NCBI RefSeq assembly: GCF_001748225.1
Contig: NZ_BDFE01000015.1
Coordinates: forward strand, 652,657-716,656
Direction of reading: 5' to 3'
Origin: Desulfoplanes formicivorans
Lineage (GTDB): Bacteria; Desulfobacterota; Desulfovibrionia; Desulfovibrionales; Desulfomicrobiaceae
DNA: 64,000 nt
Shown: positions 16,312-25,078 of the stretch, piece by piece
How positions within the stretch are numbered: the stretch's first letter is position 1
How the letters are laid out: each line of letters starts with the position of its first letter
Notes under the pieces: generated by a model
Told to the model about the DNA's origin: nothing
Databases searched by the model: none
Seen by the model: only the letters and a program-made list of their open reading frames with translations
Position numbers and translations under genes: made by a program

Positions 16312-16959
16312 TCATGTCAGGGAGGCCTTGACCATTTCGGCCATGATGGTGCCCGTGTCCATGACCGGCAAGGGGGTGATGGCCCGGATATGGTCAAAAA
16401 TCTTCGTGAGGTGGGTGCATCCCAGAACAATGGCTTCAAGGTTTTGCTGCCGGGTCAGGGCAAGCAGGTGGTTCAGGGGATAGTCGGCCATGACCTGACG
16501 GGCCTCCTGGTGTTCAATGCGTTTGATCAGGTCAAGGCTGGAAAATCCGGTGATCTCCATGTGCGCGTTTCGGGCCAGGAGCAGGGCCTCGATCGTCCCC
16601 AGGGTATGGGCGTTGGCCGTCATGAGCAGGATCCGTTGCCACTGGTCCGGCATGTTCTGGTAGACATCAAGGGGAGTGATAATGGGCAGGGAGGTTTGCT
16701 GTCTGAGCTGGTCCATATTGATGCTGGAGGCCAGGGAGTTGCAAAAGACCATGACACCTTGAAAGCCCCTGTGTTCCAGCCGGTTAACAGCCTCTTCCAT
16801 GGTTTGTTGCAGGCCGTTGGTGTTTGTGTACTGGAGGAGGTTCTGTTCTTCCGGCGTCCTGGCCATGGGTATGGGATGACAAAGAATTCCGGAGCGCTCC
16901 AGCAGGGAACAGCCCAGGGCCGTGTCAAACCGGGTTCCGGCAATAACGGCGATTTTCAC
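16312..16959 (-). CDS. Aspartate/glutamate racemase family protein
   Basis: A 215-residue protein from GTG 16959, preceded by AAGGAG; the longer upstream frame antisense to the binding-protein gene is rejected. It has both active-site cysteine motifs of cofactor-independent amino acid racemases: VFCNSLASSI (about residue 76) and VLGCTHLTKI (about 182), with TPLDV and MTANAHTLG in between. The family interconverts L and D forms of Asp or Glu, or isomerises hydantoins and maleate. Substrate cannot be read from the sequence; aspartate-type is likelier because the spacing differs from MurI. It is divergent from a secreted binding-protein gene, and the shared upstream region holds a palindrome. 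Confidence 0.85.
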   Translation of the reverse strand: MKIAVIAGTRFDTALGCSLLERSGILCHPIPMARTPEEQNLLQYTNTNGLQQTMEEAVNRLEHRGFQGVMVFCNSLASSINMDQLRQQTSLPIITPLDVYQNMPDQWQRILLMTANAHTLGTIEALLLARNAHMEITGFSSLDLIKRIEHQEARQVMADYPLNHLLALTRQQNLEAIVLGCTHLTKIFDHIRAITPLPVMDTGTIMAEMVKASLT

Positions 16960-17005
16960 GAATACAGCTCCTTGGCATGGGTGGGGTGTTGTAGTACATT
17001 CTTGG

Positions 17006-17019
17006 CCAATGCACATTGG
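17006..17019. promoter_or_regulatory. Palindrome in the racemase / binding-protein divergent region
   Basis: CCAATG-CA-CATTGG is a perfect inverted repeat in the 132-base divergent region. GGTAAT and ATTACC half-sites stand on either side of the next 20 bases. It is a plausible operator; the binding protein is unknown. Confidence 0.4.
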
Positions 17020-17091
17020 TAATACCTGTGTTTTACAGTGGCCAATTACCGTAAAACCTTTCCTGTCCGCAACATAAAAGCATGGGAAATC

Positions 17092-18252
17092 ATGAAAAAA
17101 ATTTATTATTGCCTGCTGGTGTGTCTGGTTCTCTGGGGAATTCCTGCCCTGGCTGCCCGGGATGACGGATATAATCCCCGTCCCGAGCCGGGGTACAATG
17201 GCCCCCTTTTTCGGATCGCCTATTTGGAAGGTGGTCCGTACATGGATTATCAGAAGAGTTTTAGGGGAACCATTGCTGCCCTGGCCGATCTGGGATGGAT
17301 TGAGCCCATTGAACTGCCCCCGACCAGCGACCCCAACGAAACCAGGGCCCTTTGGGACTATGTGGCCGAGCACGCCAAGAGCAGATATATCCGGTTTTTG
17401 AAGGATGGTTTCTATACCTCGGGCTGGAATGCGGCCATCCGCCCCCAAACCCGGGAAACGCTGATCACCAGGATGAACAGGGACAAGGATATTGATCTGG
17501 TCATGGCCATGGGCACCTGGGCGGGTCAGGACCTGGCTAATGATCGTCACCATGTACCCACCATTGTCATTTCAACGAGCAATCCTCTTCAGGCAGGGAT
17601 CATCAAGAGCCCTCAGGATTCGGGGTTTGATCACCTGCATGCCCAGATAGATCCGACCCGCTATGAACGGCAGGTTCGCCTGTTCCACGATGTCATCGGC
17701 TTTCAGCGTCTTGGCCTTGTGTATGAGAATACCCCGGCAGGCCGGGGGTATGCGGCTGTGGATGATGTGGAAAAGGTGGCCCGGGAGGAGGGGTTCGAGG
17801 TGGTTCACTACGAGGACACCTTTGACATTGATGATCTGGATCTGGCGTACACGCGGCTGGTCAAGGCCATGAATGCTCTGGCTCCCAAGGTGGACGCCTT
17901 TTACATAACTGCCAATCGGGGGATTCAGGAGTCCAGGATGGACAGCATCCTGGCCCCGGTTTTCAAGTACAAACTGCCCACCTTTTCCCAGTCGGGTTCA
18001 CGCGAGGTGGAATTGGGCGTGCTCATGAGCATTTCCCAGGCCGGGCACAAGTACATCGGGGCGTTCTACGCCTCCACCATAGGCAAGATTATCAATGGGG
18101 CGGTTCCCAGGTATCTGACCCAGATTTATGAAGAACCACCCAAGATCGCGTTGAATCTGGAAACCGCCAAAAGAATCGACTACAATCCGCCTTTTGATAT
18201 CCTGCTTTCGGCAGATGAAATTTACGAAAAGATCGAGCACGTCCACAACTAG
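17092..18252 (+). CDS. Secreted ABC-type substrate-binding protein (PF04392-like)
   Basis: A 386-residue protein starting at ATG 17092; the signal peptide covers residues 1-22 (MKKIYYCLLVCLVLWGIPALAA). The body fits the ABC_sub_bind family of periplasmic binding proteins: FRIAYLEGGPYMDYQKSF opens the first lobe, DLVMAMGTWAGQDLAN and VPTIVISTSNP form the hinge, RLGLVYENTPAGRGYAAVDDV opens the second lobe, and FSQSGSREVELGVLMSI follows. The family is linked to tryptophan or purine-like ligands elsewhere, but no permease or ATPase gene is adjacent, so it may act with a transporter encoded elsewhere or as a signalling receptor. A strong terminator follows at 18377. Confidence 0.85.
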   Translation: MKKIYYCLLVCLVLWGIPALAARDDGYNPRPEPGYNGPLFRIAYLEGGPYMDYQKSFRGTIAALADLGWIEPIELPPTSDPNETRALWDYVAEHAKSRYIRFLKDGFYTSGWNAAIRPQTRETLITRMNRDKDIDLVMAMGTWAGQDLANDRHHVPTIVISTSNPLQAGIIKSPQDSGFDHLHAQIDPTRYERQVRLFHDVIGFQRLGLVYENTPAGRGYAAVDDVEKVAREEGFEVVHYEDTFDIDDLDLAYTRLVKAMNALAPKVDAFYITANRGIQESRMDSILAPVFKYKLPTFSQSGSREVELGVLMSISQAGHKYIGAFYASTIGKIINGAVPRYLTQIYEEPPKIALNLETAKRIDYNPPFDILLSADEIYEKIEHVHN

Positions 18253-18376
18253 GCGGCTGAAATTTTTGGGGATGTTACGCGGACTTTGAGAGCGTCAGGT
18301 GGCAGGAGAAGTTGTCGGGGAAAATCTTCTGTACCCATACCCCTGGACGTGATGGCCAGAAGGCGCTGCACACTGC

Positions 18377-18413
18377 GGGCAATGCATGAAACTTGATGCA
18401 TTGCCCTTTTTTT
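18377..18413 (+). terminator. Terminator after the binding-protein gene
   Basis: A perfect 11-bp stem (GGGCAATGCAT / ATGCATTGCCC) with an 8-base loop is followed by seven T. It is a textbook intrinsic terminator, 124 bases after the stop codon. The rest of 18253-18522 holds no gene I can support. Confidence 0.92.
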
Positions 18414-18522
18414 GTCCTCAACGCGGAGGGGTACACGGGGATGGGCACTGCAGGCGGGTGGCCTTCCCATGGATCCGGTTTGTGCAAAGCTCTTGGCGTG
18501 ATTCAGGATCCGGCAAAGCTTG

Positions 18523-20109
18523 CTAGCTGATGGCAAAACACGGGAGTTTGTCTTGCAATCGCTGGTAAACCAGATGGGTGAGCTCCCCATATCCTGCATG
18601 GGATTGCCAGCGGGCCGGCAAAAAGGGAGCAAAGGTTTCCGGCAGGGATGCCAGGCTGGCCTGTTCAAGGGTCAGGTTGGCCATTTGTTCGAGGTGGCGG
18701 GGCGTGATCCCGCCTCCGGCCATGAATTCAATACGTCCGGCCGGAACCATCGTGCCATCAGCATAGTGTGCCATGGCCAGGTTGTGGCCCGCGCACAGGG
18801 CGTTGGTGCGTACCGTGTCGGCGTGGTCGGCCTGCTGGGCATGGCCGGTCCGACGCAGGGCCCGAGAGACCCCTGCCTGCATGGCGGGAAGGTATTCTGT
18901 CTGATAGATTCCCCCATGGCAGACAATCCCTCGTACCAGGGCCAGAAGTGTATAGCAGGTGAACAGGGACGGCAGGATGCGGTGGTGTTCCAGGGCGTGC
19001 ATAATGCCCGCTGGCGTCCACTTTTCGCCGCGTGTTTGCGGTGTGGTTCGCAGGGGAACCAGTTGATGCGTGCTGCCGGTTTTGACCAGATTCATGGGCA
19101 TTTTGCATCCCTTGTGGTCCACGGTCCAGAAAAAGAGGGTTCCGGCGCGCTGGTTGTGTACGGATATGCTGGACGCACCCAGATCATTCAGTTTTTCTAG
19201 GGACCAGCAGCCTACTGCTCCGTCCAGTGCGTGCATGAGTTCTCTGCGCACGCAGGGATCAAACAAAAGGGTGTGCAGGAGGGACTTCGTGCTGGTGAGA
19301 TCAGCCATGGCCAGTCGCGTACAGATGGTTTCCAGCTCCAGGTACACGGGTTGGGGAAAGATGGCGGCAAGATCCCGGGAGAACATGCTGTGCCAGGCAC
19401 GGGCATTGATGGCCGTGCACTGGTCGGAAAAACATGCATGGTCCAGGGCCTGGGGATAGACGTGATCCAGCAGGTGGAGGACGGCCTGCTGTTCCGAGGG
19501 CAGCAGCCCCAAGGACGTGGACAGGGCCAGGGATCTGGCCTTGTGGAGCATGGCCGGGGTGTAGGCGGCCAGTTTGCTGGCCAGGGCGTGCTGCTGGCGA
19601 CGGGGAAAGACCGGAATTTTGGCCGGAACCCACCTGGAAACGTTGCGTCCGCTCGGGGTCTTGATTTTGCGGGCCAGCACAATCCCTTGCGGGTAGGTCA
19701 GGTTGTTCAGGGAGACATTGCCGCAGGCCAGGACCGGGAAGCACGAGGATATTTGGGCGTCTTGATGAAATCGGGCCAGGGCAAAAAGCAATGTGCCCTG
19801 CAGGGTTTGGGCATAGCAGTCCAGGCCGTGGTGGTTGGCCGTGAGGACATGGGGCGAGTGTTCCAGATGACTGGTCAGGCGGGAGGCGGTTTTGCTGCCC
19901 AGAAGACGCGCGGTATGGCCGTACACGGTATCAAAAAGGGAATCGCTGGTGGGCAGGGGCTGGGACCAGGGCGTACACAGGCTCGTGCACCAATCCCTCA
20001 GACGGGTCGTGCCCCGGGTACGGATCAGTTCACCCAGATGGCGCCGTTGGCCAAGCACCTGCTGATGCAGGGTGTCCAGGAGATGGCAGGGAGGGGTGTT
20101 CGTGGTCAT
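18523..20109 (-). CDS. Unrecognised 528-residue protein
   Basis: I do not recognise this protein. The ATG at 20109 is used; an in-frame start 22 codons upstream lacks support. It has no signal peptide or membrane segment, so it is cytoplasmic. Noticeable features are a His/Asn-rich motif LTANHHGLDCYAQTLQG (about residue 88-104), a conserved-looking CFPVLACGNVSLNNLTYPQG (about 128), HGGIYQTEYLPAM (about 397-409) and a glycine-rich C-terminal GTMVPAGRIEFMAGGGI (about 450). There are many His and Cys residues (for example CAGHNLAMAHYADG), as in a metal- or nucleotide-using enzyme, but no known P-loop, Rossmann or IucA/IucC motif. It follows the sensor-MFS gene by 75 bases on the same strand, so it is probably the last gene of that operon. 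It may make or modify what the MFS domain moves. Confidence 0.8.
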   Translation of the reverse strand: MTTNTPPCHLLDTLHQQVLGQRRHLGELIRTRGTTRLRDWCTSLCTPWSQPLPTSDSLFDTVYGHTARLLGSKTASRLTSHLEHSPHVLTANHHGLDCYAQTLQGTLLFALARFHQDAQISSCFPVLACGNVSLNNLTYPQGIVLARKIKTPSGRNVSRWVPAKIPVFPRRQQHALASKLAAYTPAMLHKARSLALSTSLGLLPSEQQAVLHLLDHVYPQALDHACFSDQCTAINARAWHSMFSRDLAAIFPQPVYLELETICTRLAMADLTSTKSLLHTLLFDPCVRRELMHALDGAVGCWSLEKLNDLGASSISVHNQRAGTLFFWTVDHKGCKMPMNLVKTGSTHQLVPLRTTPQTRGEKWTPAGIMHALEHHRILPSLFTCYTLLALVRGIVCHGGIYQTEYLPAMQAGVSRALRRTGHAQQADHADTVRTNALCAGHNLAMAHYADGTMVPAGRIEFMAGGGITPRHLEQMANLTLEQASLASLPETFAPFLPARWQSHAGYGELTHLVYQRLQDKLPCFAIS

Positions 20110-20184
20110 GCAAAGACGTCCTCCATGGGGACCCACCCTCGCAAAGGTTGATGGGTGCGACCACGATCGGGCCATGTCCCCTGG

Positions 20185-22611
20185 TTATGCATGCTTGTTG
20201 GATGTGATGGTTGTTTCGTGTCCGTCTGCCTCGGCAAACACGAAAAAGACGGCCGTGACCAGCAGATAGATCATGCCGGCCGTGACAATGGCCTTGTTCA
20301 TCCCGACCAGGGTAATCAGCCCCCCCAGAACAAGGGGGCCCAGGACCTGGCCGATCCGTTCCGTGGCGCTGCACAAACCCATGGCCTTGTTTTCGCCGAA
20401 TTGCCGGGTGGCCTTGAGACCCAGGGCATAGGCATTCTGGGAGGCAAAGCCCACACTGCTGGACAGGCCCAGGAGAAAGACCGCGCAGGTGGCTGCGGTG
20501 AGACCGTCCAGAAAAAGATAGCAGCCCATGGCCGCGGCCCCCAGCACACCGGCCAGAAAAACAAAGGGCTTTCTGCTTCCGGCACGTTCGATGATCCGGC
20601 TGATCGTGGGGGCCAGATAGACCAGGCAGATGCCGTACACCATGATGATGCGCCCGATATCGGCCTGGGAAGCGCCCACCAGATGGAGATACACGGGCAG
20701 GGCGTAATTGATGAACCCGATGAGCACCAGGGCGCTGGGCACAATGCTGAACAAAAGCAGGATGCGTACGTTTTTGTTGCCCACATAGGCCATGATGTCT
20801 GTGGATACATGGGATTTGGCGGCAGGCGCGGGCACCGTGCCCGATGTCTTGAACAGGGGGCGGAAGAAAACAAAAACAAGGATCATGGTGACAATGAAAA
20901 GGAAGCCGGCAATCAGAAAGACCGGTCCGTAGCCCAGCCGGTCGGCCATCATGGCCCCGGCCGCACTGCCGCAGATGTTGCCGGCATAGACCCCGGCAAA
21001 AAACGTGGCCAGGCCCGAGGCCTTGCGGGTCGGCTCTGCATGCTTGAGCACGAATCCCTGGGAACCCATGAACGCCAGGCCGAATCCCAGACCGCACAGG
21101 CCAAGAGATAGGATGTAGCCCAGCTGATGACTGGTGAGTCCGGCGCAGGAAAAGCCCACACTCATGGCCGCCAGCCCCAGCATCAGGGGCCTGTGCCACC
21201 CCTGTCTGTCAATCCAGAATCCGGCCAGAACAATGGCCAGCCCGGCCCCGGCCATCTGCATGGAAACGGGCAGACCCATGATCATTTCCCTGGAAAGGCC
21301 GAGCATGGGTTCATACAGCTGGTCCATGCGCAGGGGGATGAAGGTAAAGCAGAGGCTCATGGAAAAAATGATCACAAAGCCCACCGGCCGGATCAGGGCG
21401 CAGGTAAATCCGGGTGAGGTCCCCGGGGAAACGGCCATGGACTGGTGATTTTCCAGATACAGGGACAGGAGCATGATCATCTCCAAAAGGAAGAGCAGGG
21501 AGATGACGGCCACGGTGAGTGTGTCCATGACAATGGACCGGGTGCGCTGATCAATGGTCGCATGCGACAGGGAGAGTCTGATGTGTCCCTGGACCCGTGA
21601 TGAGCCAGATGGCTGGACGGGGATGTCGATATCATATCCCGGGTCCGCCTTCCCAAGGGTGCTTTCTTCCTCAAGGGGAACCGGTCCCAGGGCGTCGCCC
21701 GCGAACAAGACACGGCCTTGTCCGTCTGCCAGGCTGATGGAGGCTATTTCCGGGGTCACGGCAACAATGTCGTGGAAAAAGCGATCCACCCCGTGCATCT
21801 GTTCCAGATGGACGCCCTTGGTCAGGAGACTGTCGATGTCCTGCTTGACCAGACTGATCACGGTTGTTGCGTTGCGTTTGACAAAGGACTGGGTCTGGCC
21901 CTTGAAGAAAACGATGTTGGACATGCTGTAAAAGAGCTGGGCGCATCCAAAGGCCAGGATGAGGATGGTGTACAGACGGCGTTTGAAAGAAGGATGTTCC
22001 GCACGGGCCGGGACCACGAAGATCATGCCCGCAATCAGGATCAGGGCCGCCCCCGAGGTGGCCAGGAGCAGTGTCTTGATGTTGGCTACAATGGCGAGAT
22101 GGAGGGCCTGCTTGATTTTCTGTTTGGACAGGATCAGGGCCAGTCGACCTACTGGCCGTTTTTCGATGGTAATAGGCAAAAGCAGGTAGATGCTGGAAGA
22201 CGATTCCAGGGTTTCCGTTTGATCCCTGGAATCTGGCGAGATCTGCGTGACTTTGCCTCTTGTATCCAGGTAGGCTTGCCAGGTGGATGCGGTCGTGTCG
22301 GGGTTCATAGCCTGGGTCACGGTGCCGTCGGGAAGCAGAACCAGGATATCGGTGATGCCGGGCGCGTGTTCCCGGATGGTTGCAAACAGCCGATCCATGC
22401 CCACGAATCGTTCCAGGGGTTTGCCCAGGCGGATGGCCCGTTCGATCTTGCGGACCATGTCGCCTCCTGCCACCCGGTGCCTGGACAAGGTTCCCTGGAT
22501 GTACATCTTTTCCAGGGAGGAGATGGTCAGCCCGGCATTGAATATCTGGGAAAGGGTCAGGATGGCCAGGGTGAACAGGGCGAGGCGTGTGGTGAGACCG
22601 ATTCGTTGCAT
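20185..22611 (-). CDS. Fusion of two sensor-like periplasmic repeats to an MFS transporter
   Basis: An 808-residue inner-membrane protein. The N-terminus has a membrane segment (about 9-31), a periplasmic domain (about 32-175), two membrane segments (about 178-235), a second periplasmic domain (about 240-370) and another membrane segment (about 372-392). The two periplasmic domains are internal repeats: LERFVGMDRLFATI...PGITDILVLLPDGTV and LEQMHGVDRFFHDI...PEIASISLADGQGRV align. They look like Cache/sensor modules. From about residue 410 a complete MFS permease follows (GLSREMIMGLPVSMQMAGAG; FGLAFMGSQGFVLKHAEPTRKASG; RIIMVYGICLVYLAPTIS; SSVGFASQNAYALGLKA). Ordinary MFS carriers are about 400 residues, so half of this protein is sensory. 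It lies 139 bases downstream of a sensor-phosphatase gene and upstream of the unknown 528-residue gene. Confidence 0.88.
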   Translation of the reverse strand: MQRIGLTTRLALFTLAILTLSQIFNAGLTISSLEKMYIQGTLSRHRVAGGDMVRKIERAIRLGKPLERFVGMDRLFATIREHAPGITDILVLLPDGTVTQAMNPDTTASTWQAYLDTRGKVTQISPDSRDQTETLESSSSIYLLLPITIEKRPVGRLALILSKQKIKQALHLAIVANIKTLLLATSGAALILIAGMIFVVPARAEHPSFKRRLYTILILAFGCAQLFYSMSNIVFFKGQTQSFVKRNATTVISLVKQDIDSLLTKGVHLEQMHGVDRFFHDIVAVTPEIASISLADGQGRVLFAGDALGPVPLEEESTLGKADPGYDIDIPVQPSGSSRVQGHIRLSLSHATIDQRTRSIVMDTLTVAVISLLFLLEMIMLLSLYLENHQSMAVSPGTSPGFTCALIRPVGFVIIFSMSLCFTFIPLRMDQLYEPMLGLSREMIMGLPVSMQMAGAGLAIVLAGFWIDRQGWHRPLMLGLAAMSVGFSCAGLTSHQLGYILSLGLCGLGFGLAFMGSQGFVLKHAEPTRKASGLATFFAGVYAGNICGSAAGAMMADRLGYGPVFLIAGFLFIVTMILVFVFFRPLFKTSGTVPAPAAKSHVSTDIMAYVGNKNVRILLLFSIVPSALVLIGFINYALPVYLHLVGASQADIGRIIMVYGICLVYLAPTISRIIERAGSRKPFVFLAGVLGAAAMGCYLFLDGLTAATCAVFLLGLSSSVGFASQNAYALGLKATRQFGENKAMGLCSATERIGQVLGPLVLGGLITLVGMNKAIVTAGMIYLLVTAVFFVFAEADGHETTITSNKHA

Positions 22612-22750
22612 GCGGATACAAGGGGTTCGGGTTGAACGGTTCAGCTCCTCCAGGGGACAACGTCTGTCGCGCCATGGAAATGCCTTGCCCGTGTTGTCAG
22701 GTGCGTTTCATGTCCGTCACGGGGCAGGGGCCCTGGAACGGTCTGCCGGA

Positions 22751-24742
22751 TCATCCCTTGAAGCGCAGGGCCAGCATGGTGATGTCGTCGGACTGTCGGG
22801 CTGTGCCAACATGCTGGTCAACACGTGTTCGTACGGCACGGATCAGGTTTTCGGGATCGGCCTGACGGTTGGCGGTCACGTCTTCAAGAAGCCGCTGGTC
22901 CGTGAACAGGTTCTTGTCCGGATCAAGGGCTTCGGTCACTCCGTCCGTATACAGAAACAGGGTTTCACCGGGGTGCAGGTCCACGTGCAGCCCCTGGTAG
23001 GGAATCCCTTCCATGCCGCCCACCACCAGACCGCTGATGCCTTCCAGATAGGTGGTGGTGCCGTTGTTTCTGATCAGGATGGGCGGGTTGTGGCCTCCAT
23101 TGGCATAGGCGACATGACCGCTTGATGTATCCAGAATCCCGATGAACAGGGTGACGAACATGGAATTGGGATTTTCCCGGCTGAGCTTGTCATTGACCCT
23201 GGTCATGATGGTAGCGGGATTATCGTGTTCCTCGGCAGTGGAACGGATCAGGGTCATGGTGATGGCCATGAACAGGGCCGCGGGCACGCCCTTGTCGGAA
23301 ACGTCGCCAATGACAAAGCACAGCCGCTTGTGGTCGATGAAGAAAAAGTCGTACAGGTCCCCGCCGATTTCCTTGGCCGATTCCAGACTGGCAAAGAGTT
23401 CGATTTCCCTGCGGTCCGGAAAGGCCGGGAAAATCTTGGGCAGAATGCCTTCCTGGATTTCCTTGGCCACATCCAGTTCGCTCTGGATGCGTTCCCGGGA
23501 CGCGGTGACCTCCATCAGATGGCTGACGTTGCGCCGGAGTTCCGAAAGCATGAACACGAAGGCCGCTGCCAGGCGGGAAACCTCGTCACGGGATCGTGTG
23601 GCCAGATGGTCAATGGAGGTGATCCCCGGGGAGGAGGCGGTGAGGTCCATGCCCGGAAGCTGTTTGGCAAATGCGGTCAATTCCTTGAGGGGCCCGGAAA
23701 TCCGTCCAGCAAAGAGAAGACCCAGGCCCAGGCCGATGAGGGAAACCAGGAGAATGAGCTGGGTTTGTCTGGTTACCAGTGCATTGGCAGGTTCCTGGAT
23801 TTCCTCGGTAGGCACGAACGCGGTCACGTACCACCCCAGGGGTTTGAAATAAAAGGCCCGGGCGAGCATTTGCTGCTCCCTGTCCTTTTCCTGGGAAGTA
23901 TAGGTGACAAAGCCCTTGCCGGTTTCGGCGTTGGCCATCAGGGAGTCCATGACGGGTGCGGGCAGGGGGGCGCGATCAGGATGGCTGATCACCGGTTGTC
24001 GGGACGTGTTGAAAATGGAGATCCCGCCGGTCTGGGCGATGCGGATGGTGGCCAGGGTTGTTTCCAGGACTTTGGTCAACTCCCTGATTTTTTGATGTTC
24101 CTGGGTGCTGATGTCGTCAACGCTGATGACGGCACCAACAATCCAGCCCCAGGGGGCAAAGGGGAGAAAATAGCCGAGCTGCTTGCCGGAATCCCTGGTC
24201 CGTGTTGTGTCCCAGGTGAAGACCGCAAAGGTGCCCCCGTACATGGCATCCTGCTTGCGAACCACCCGGGTGATGGTTCGGCCCTTCATGTCCTGCAGTT
24301 GGGCCGTGGATCGGCCCATCTTGGTCGTGTCGGGATGAAAGATGATCCTGTCCCGGGAATCAATGATGGTGAGTTTTTCTCCGCTCCCCGATCCCATGTC
24401 CGCAAAAAGATCTTTCAATCGGTTTTGGGCCTGTTGAGGGGTCATGAGCCCCGAGCGGGTCATGTCCAGATAGGCGCGGCACAGGGCCCTGCCTGCTGTT
24501 GCCGTATGCCGCAGCTGGCTTTTGCGCGCCTGGACCGTGGCGACCTTGTAGTCAAGCAGACCCTCGTACTCTCCCCTGATGGTGGTGTGGATGAGTTCAA
24601 GGGCATTGGCCACGGAACGGACTTCGGCCTTGAGCATGGCCCTGCCCACGTCCTTTTTGGTGAAAAAGGTGATGGATGCGCCTGTTACCAGAAGGACGAA
24701 CAAGATGAGAACAGTGATTTTGGAACGAAGTGATGGGGTCAT
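22751..24742 (-). CDS. Membrane sensor SpoIIE-type (PPM) serine phosphatase
   Basis: A 663-residue protein starting at ATG 24742 (MTPSLRSKITVLILF); a far longer frame upstream is antisense to ilvD and rejected. Residues 8-28 are a membrane segment, about 30-325 a double-Cache periplasmic sensor (GWIVGAVISVDDIS; GWYVTAFVPTEEI), about 330-350 a second segment leading into a HAMP domain (GRISGPLKELTAFAKQL), then a helical linker (ELDVAKEIQEGILPKIFP). The catalytic domain has GGDLYDFFFID, DVSDKGVPAALFMA, YANGGHNPP, LFLYTDGVTEA and QSDDITMLAL, i.e. all metal-binding aspartates. Such enzymes dephosphorylate serine on anti-sigma-antagonist proteins or similar switches. No anti-sigma pair is near, so its target may lie elsewhere. 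It is the first gene of the operon with the sensor-MFS gene. Confidence 0.93.
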   Translation of the reverse strand: MTPSLRSKITVLILFVLLVTGASITFFTKKDVGRAMLKAEVRSVANALELIHTTIRGEYEGLLDYKVATVQARKSQLRHTATAGRALCRAYLDMTRSGLMTPQQAQNRLKDLFADMGSGSGEKLTIIDSRDRIIFHPDTTKMGRSTAQLQDMKGRTITRVVRKQDAMYGGTFAVFTWDTTRTRDSGKQLGYFLPFAPWGWIVGAVISVDDISTQEHQKIRELTKVLETTLATIRIAQTGGISIFNTSRQPVISHPDRAPLPAPVMDSLMANAETGKGFVTYTSQEKDREQQMLARAFYFKPLGWYVTAFVPTEEIQEPANALVTRQTQLILLVSLIGLGLGLLFAGRISGPLKELTAFAKQLPGMDLTASSPGITSIDHLATRSRDEVSRLAAAFVFMLSELRRNVSHLMEVTASRERIQSELDVAKEIQEGILPKIFPAFPDRREIELFASLESAKEIGGDLYDFFFIDHKRLCFVIGDVSDKGVPAALFMAITMTLIRSTAEEHDNPATIMTRVNDKLSRENPNSMFVTLFIGILDTSSGHVAYANGGHNPPILIRNNGTTTYLEGISGLVVGGMEGIPYQGLHVDLHPGETLFLYTDGVTEALDPDKNLFTDQRLLEDVTANRQADPENLIRAVRTRVDQHVGTARQSDDITMLALRFKG

Positions 24743-25078
24743 GATGGATGGACGTCCAGGGTGACGGAAACATATGTTGTTGACAACGCAGTAATGCAAT
24801 TCATTCCTGAATACAAGACAGGTGTGGTATACGCAAAATGATCGGGTTGCGGTGAAACTCCTTGACCCTGCCTGATTCCGTCGCGTAGTTTTTGCGCATA
24901 CTCTCAAGGATAGTTGTTGACCCTCGGAACTTTGTTCTCTCATGCCGGCAACATGTTTGTCATCCCGGACCATGGCGAGGGGAGTACCCATGGACTGCTT
25001 GGGAGGACCGACAGACCGTGTGCTCAATCTGTGTTGAGCCGGCAAGACCATACATACACGACAAACAAAGGATCGTTC
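24743..25078. other. Divergent regulatory gap between phosphatase and ilvD
   Basis: This 336-base region separates two divergent genes and must hold both promoters. I see GTTGT-TG-ACAAC (an inverted repeat near 24780) and a TTGACC at about 24917 but no convincing -10 partner. No leader peptide rich in Ile, Val or Leu, no T-box and no terminator-like attenuator is visible ahead of ilvD. Confidence 0.5.

Noticed and set aside
18249..18668. Minus-strand frame of 139 codons crossing the terminator after the binding-protein gene
   Set aside because: It overlaps a strong terminator and the end of the unknown 528-residue gene, with no ribosome site or family resemblance.
18523..20109. Unknown protein considered as an IucA/IucC siderophore synthetase because of its MFS neighbour
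   Set aside because: The characteristic HP-x-H-P/K and E-x-H-x-Q-N motifs are absent.
24954..25078. Leader peptide or T-box ahead of ilvD
   Set aside because: The in-frame upstream codons are not enriched in branched-chain residues and no T-box or attenuator stem is visible.
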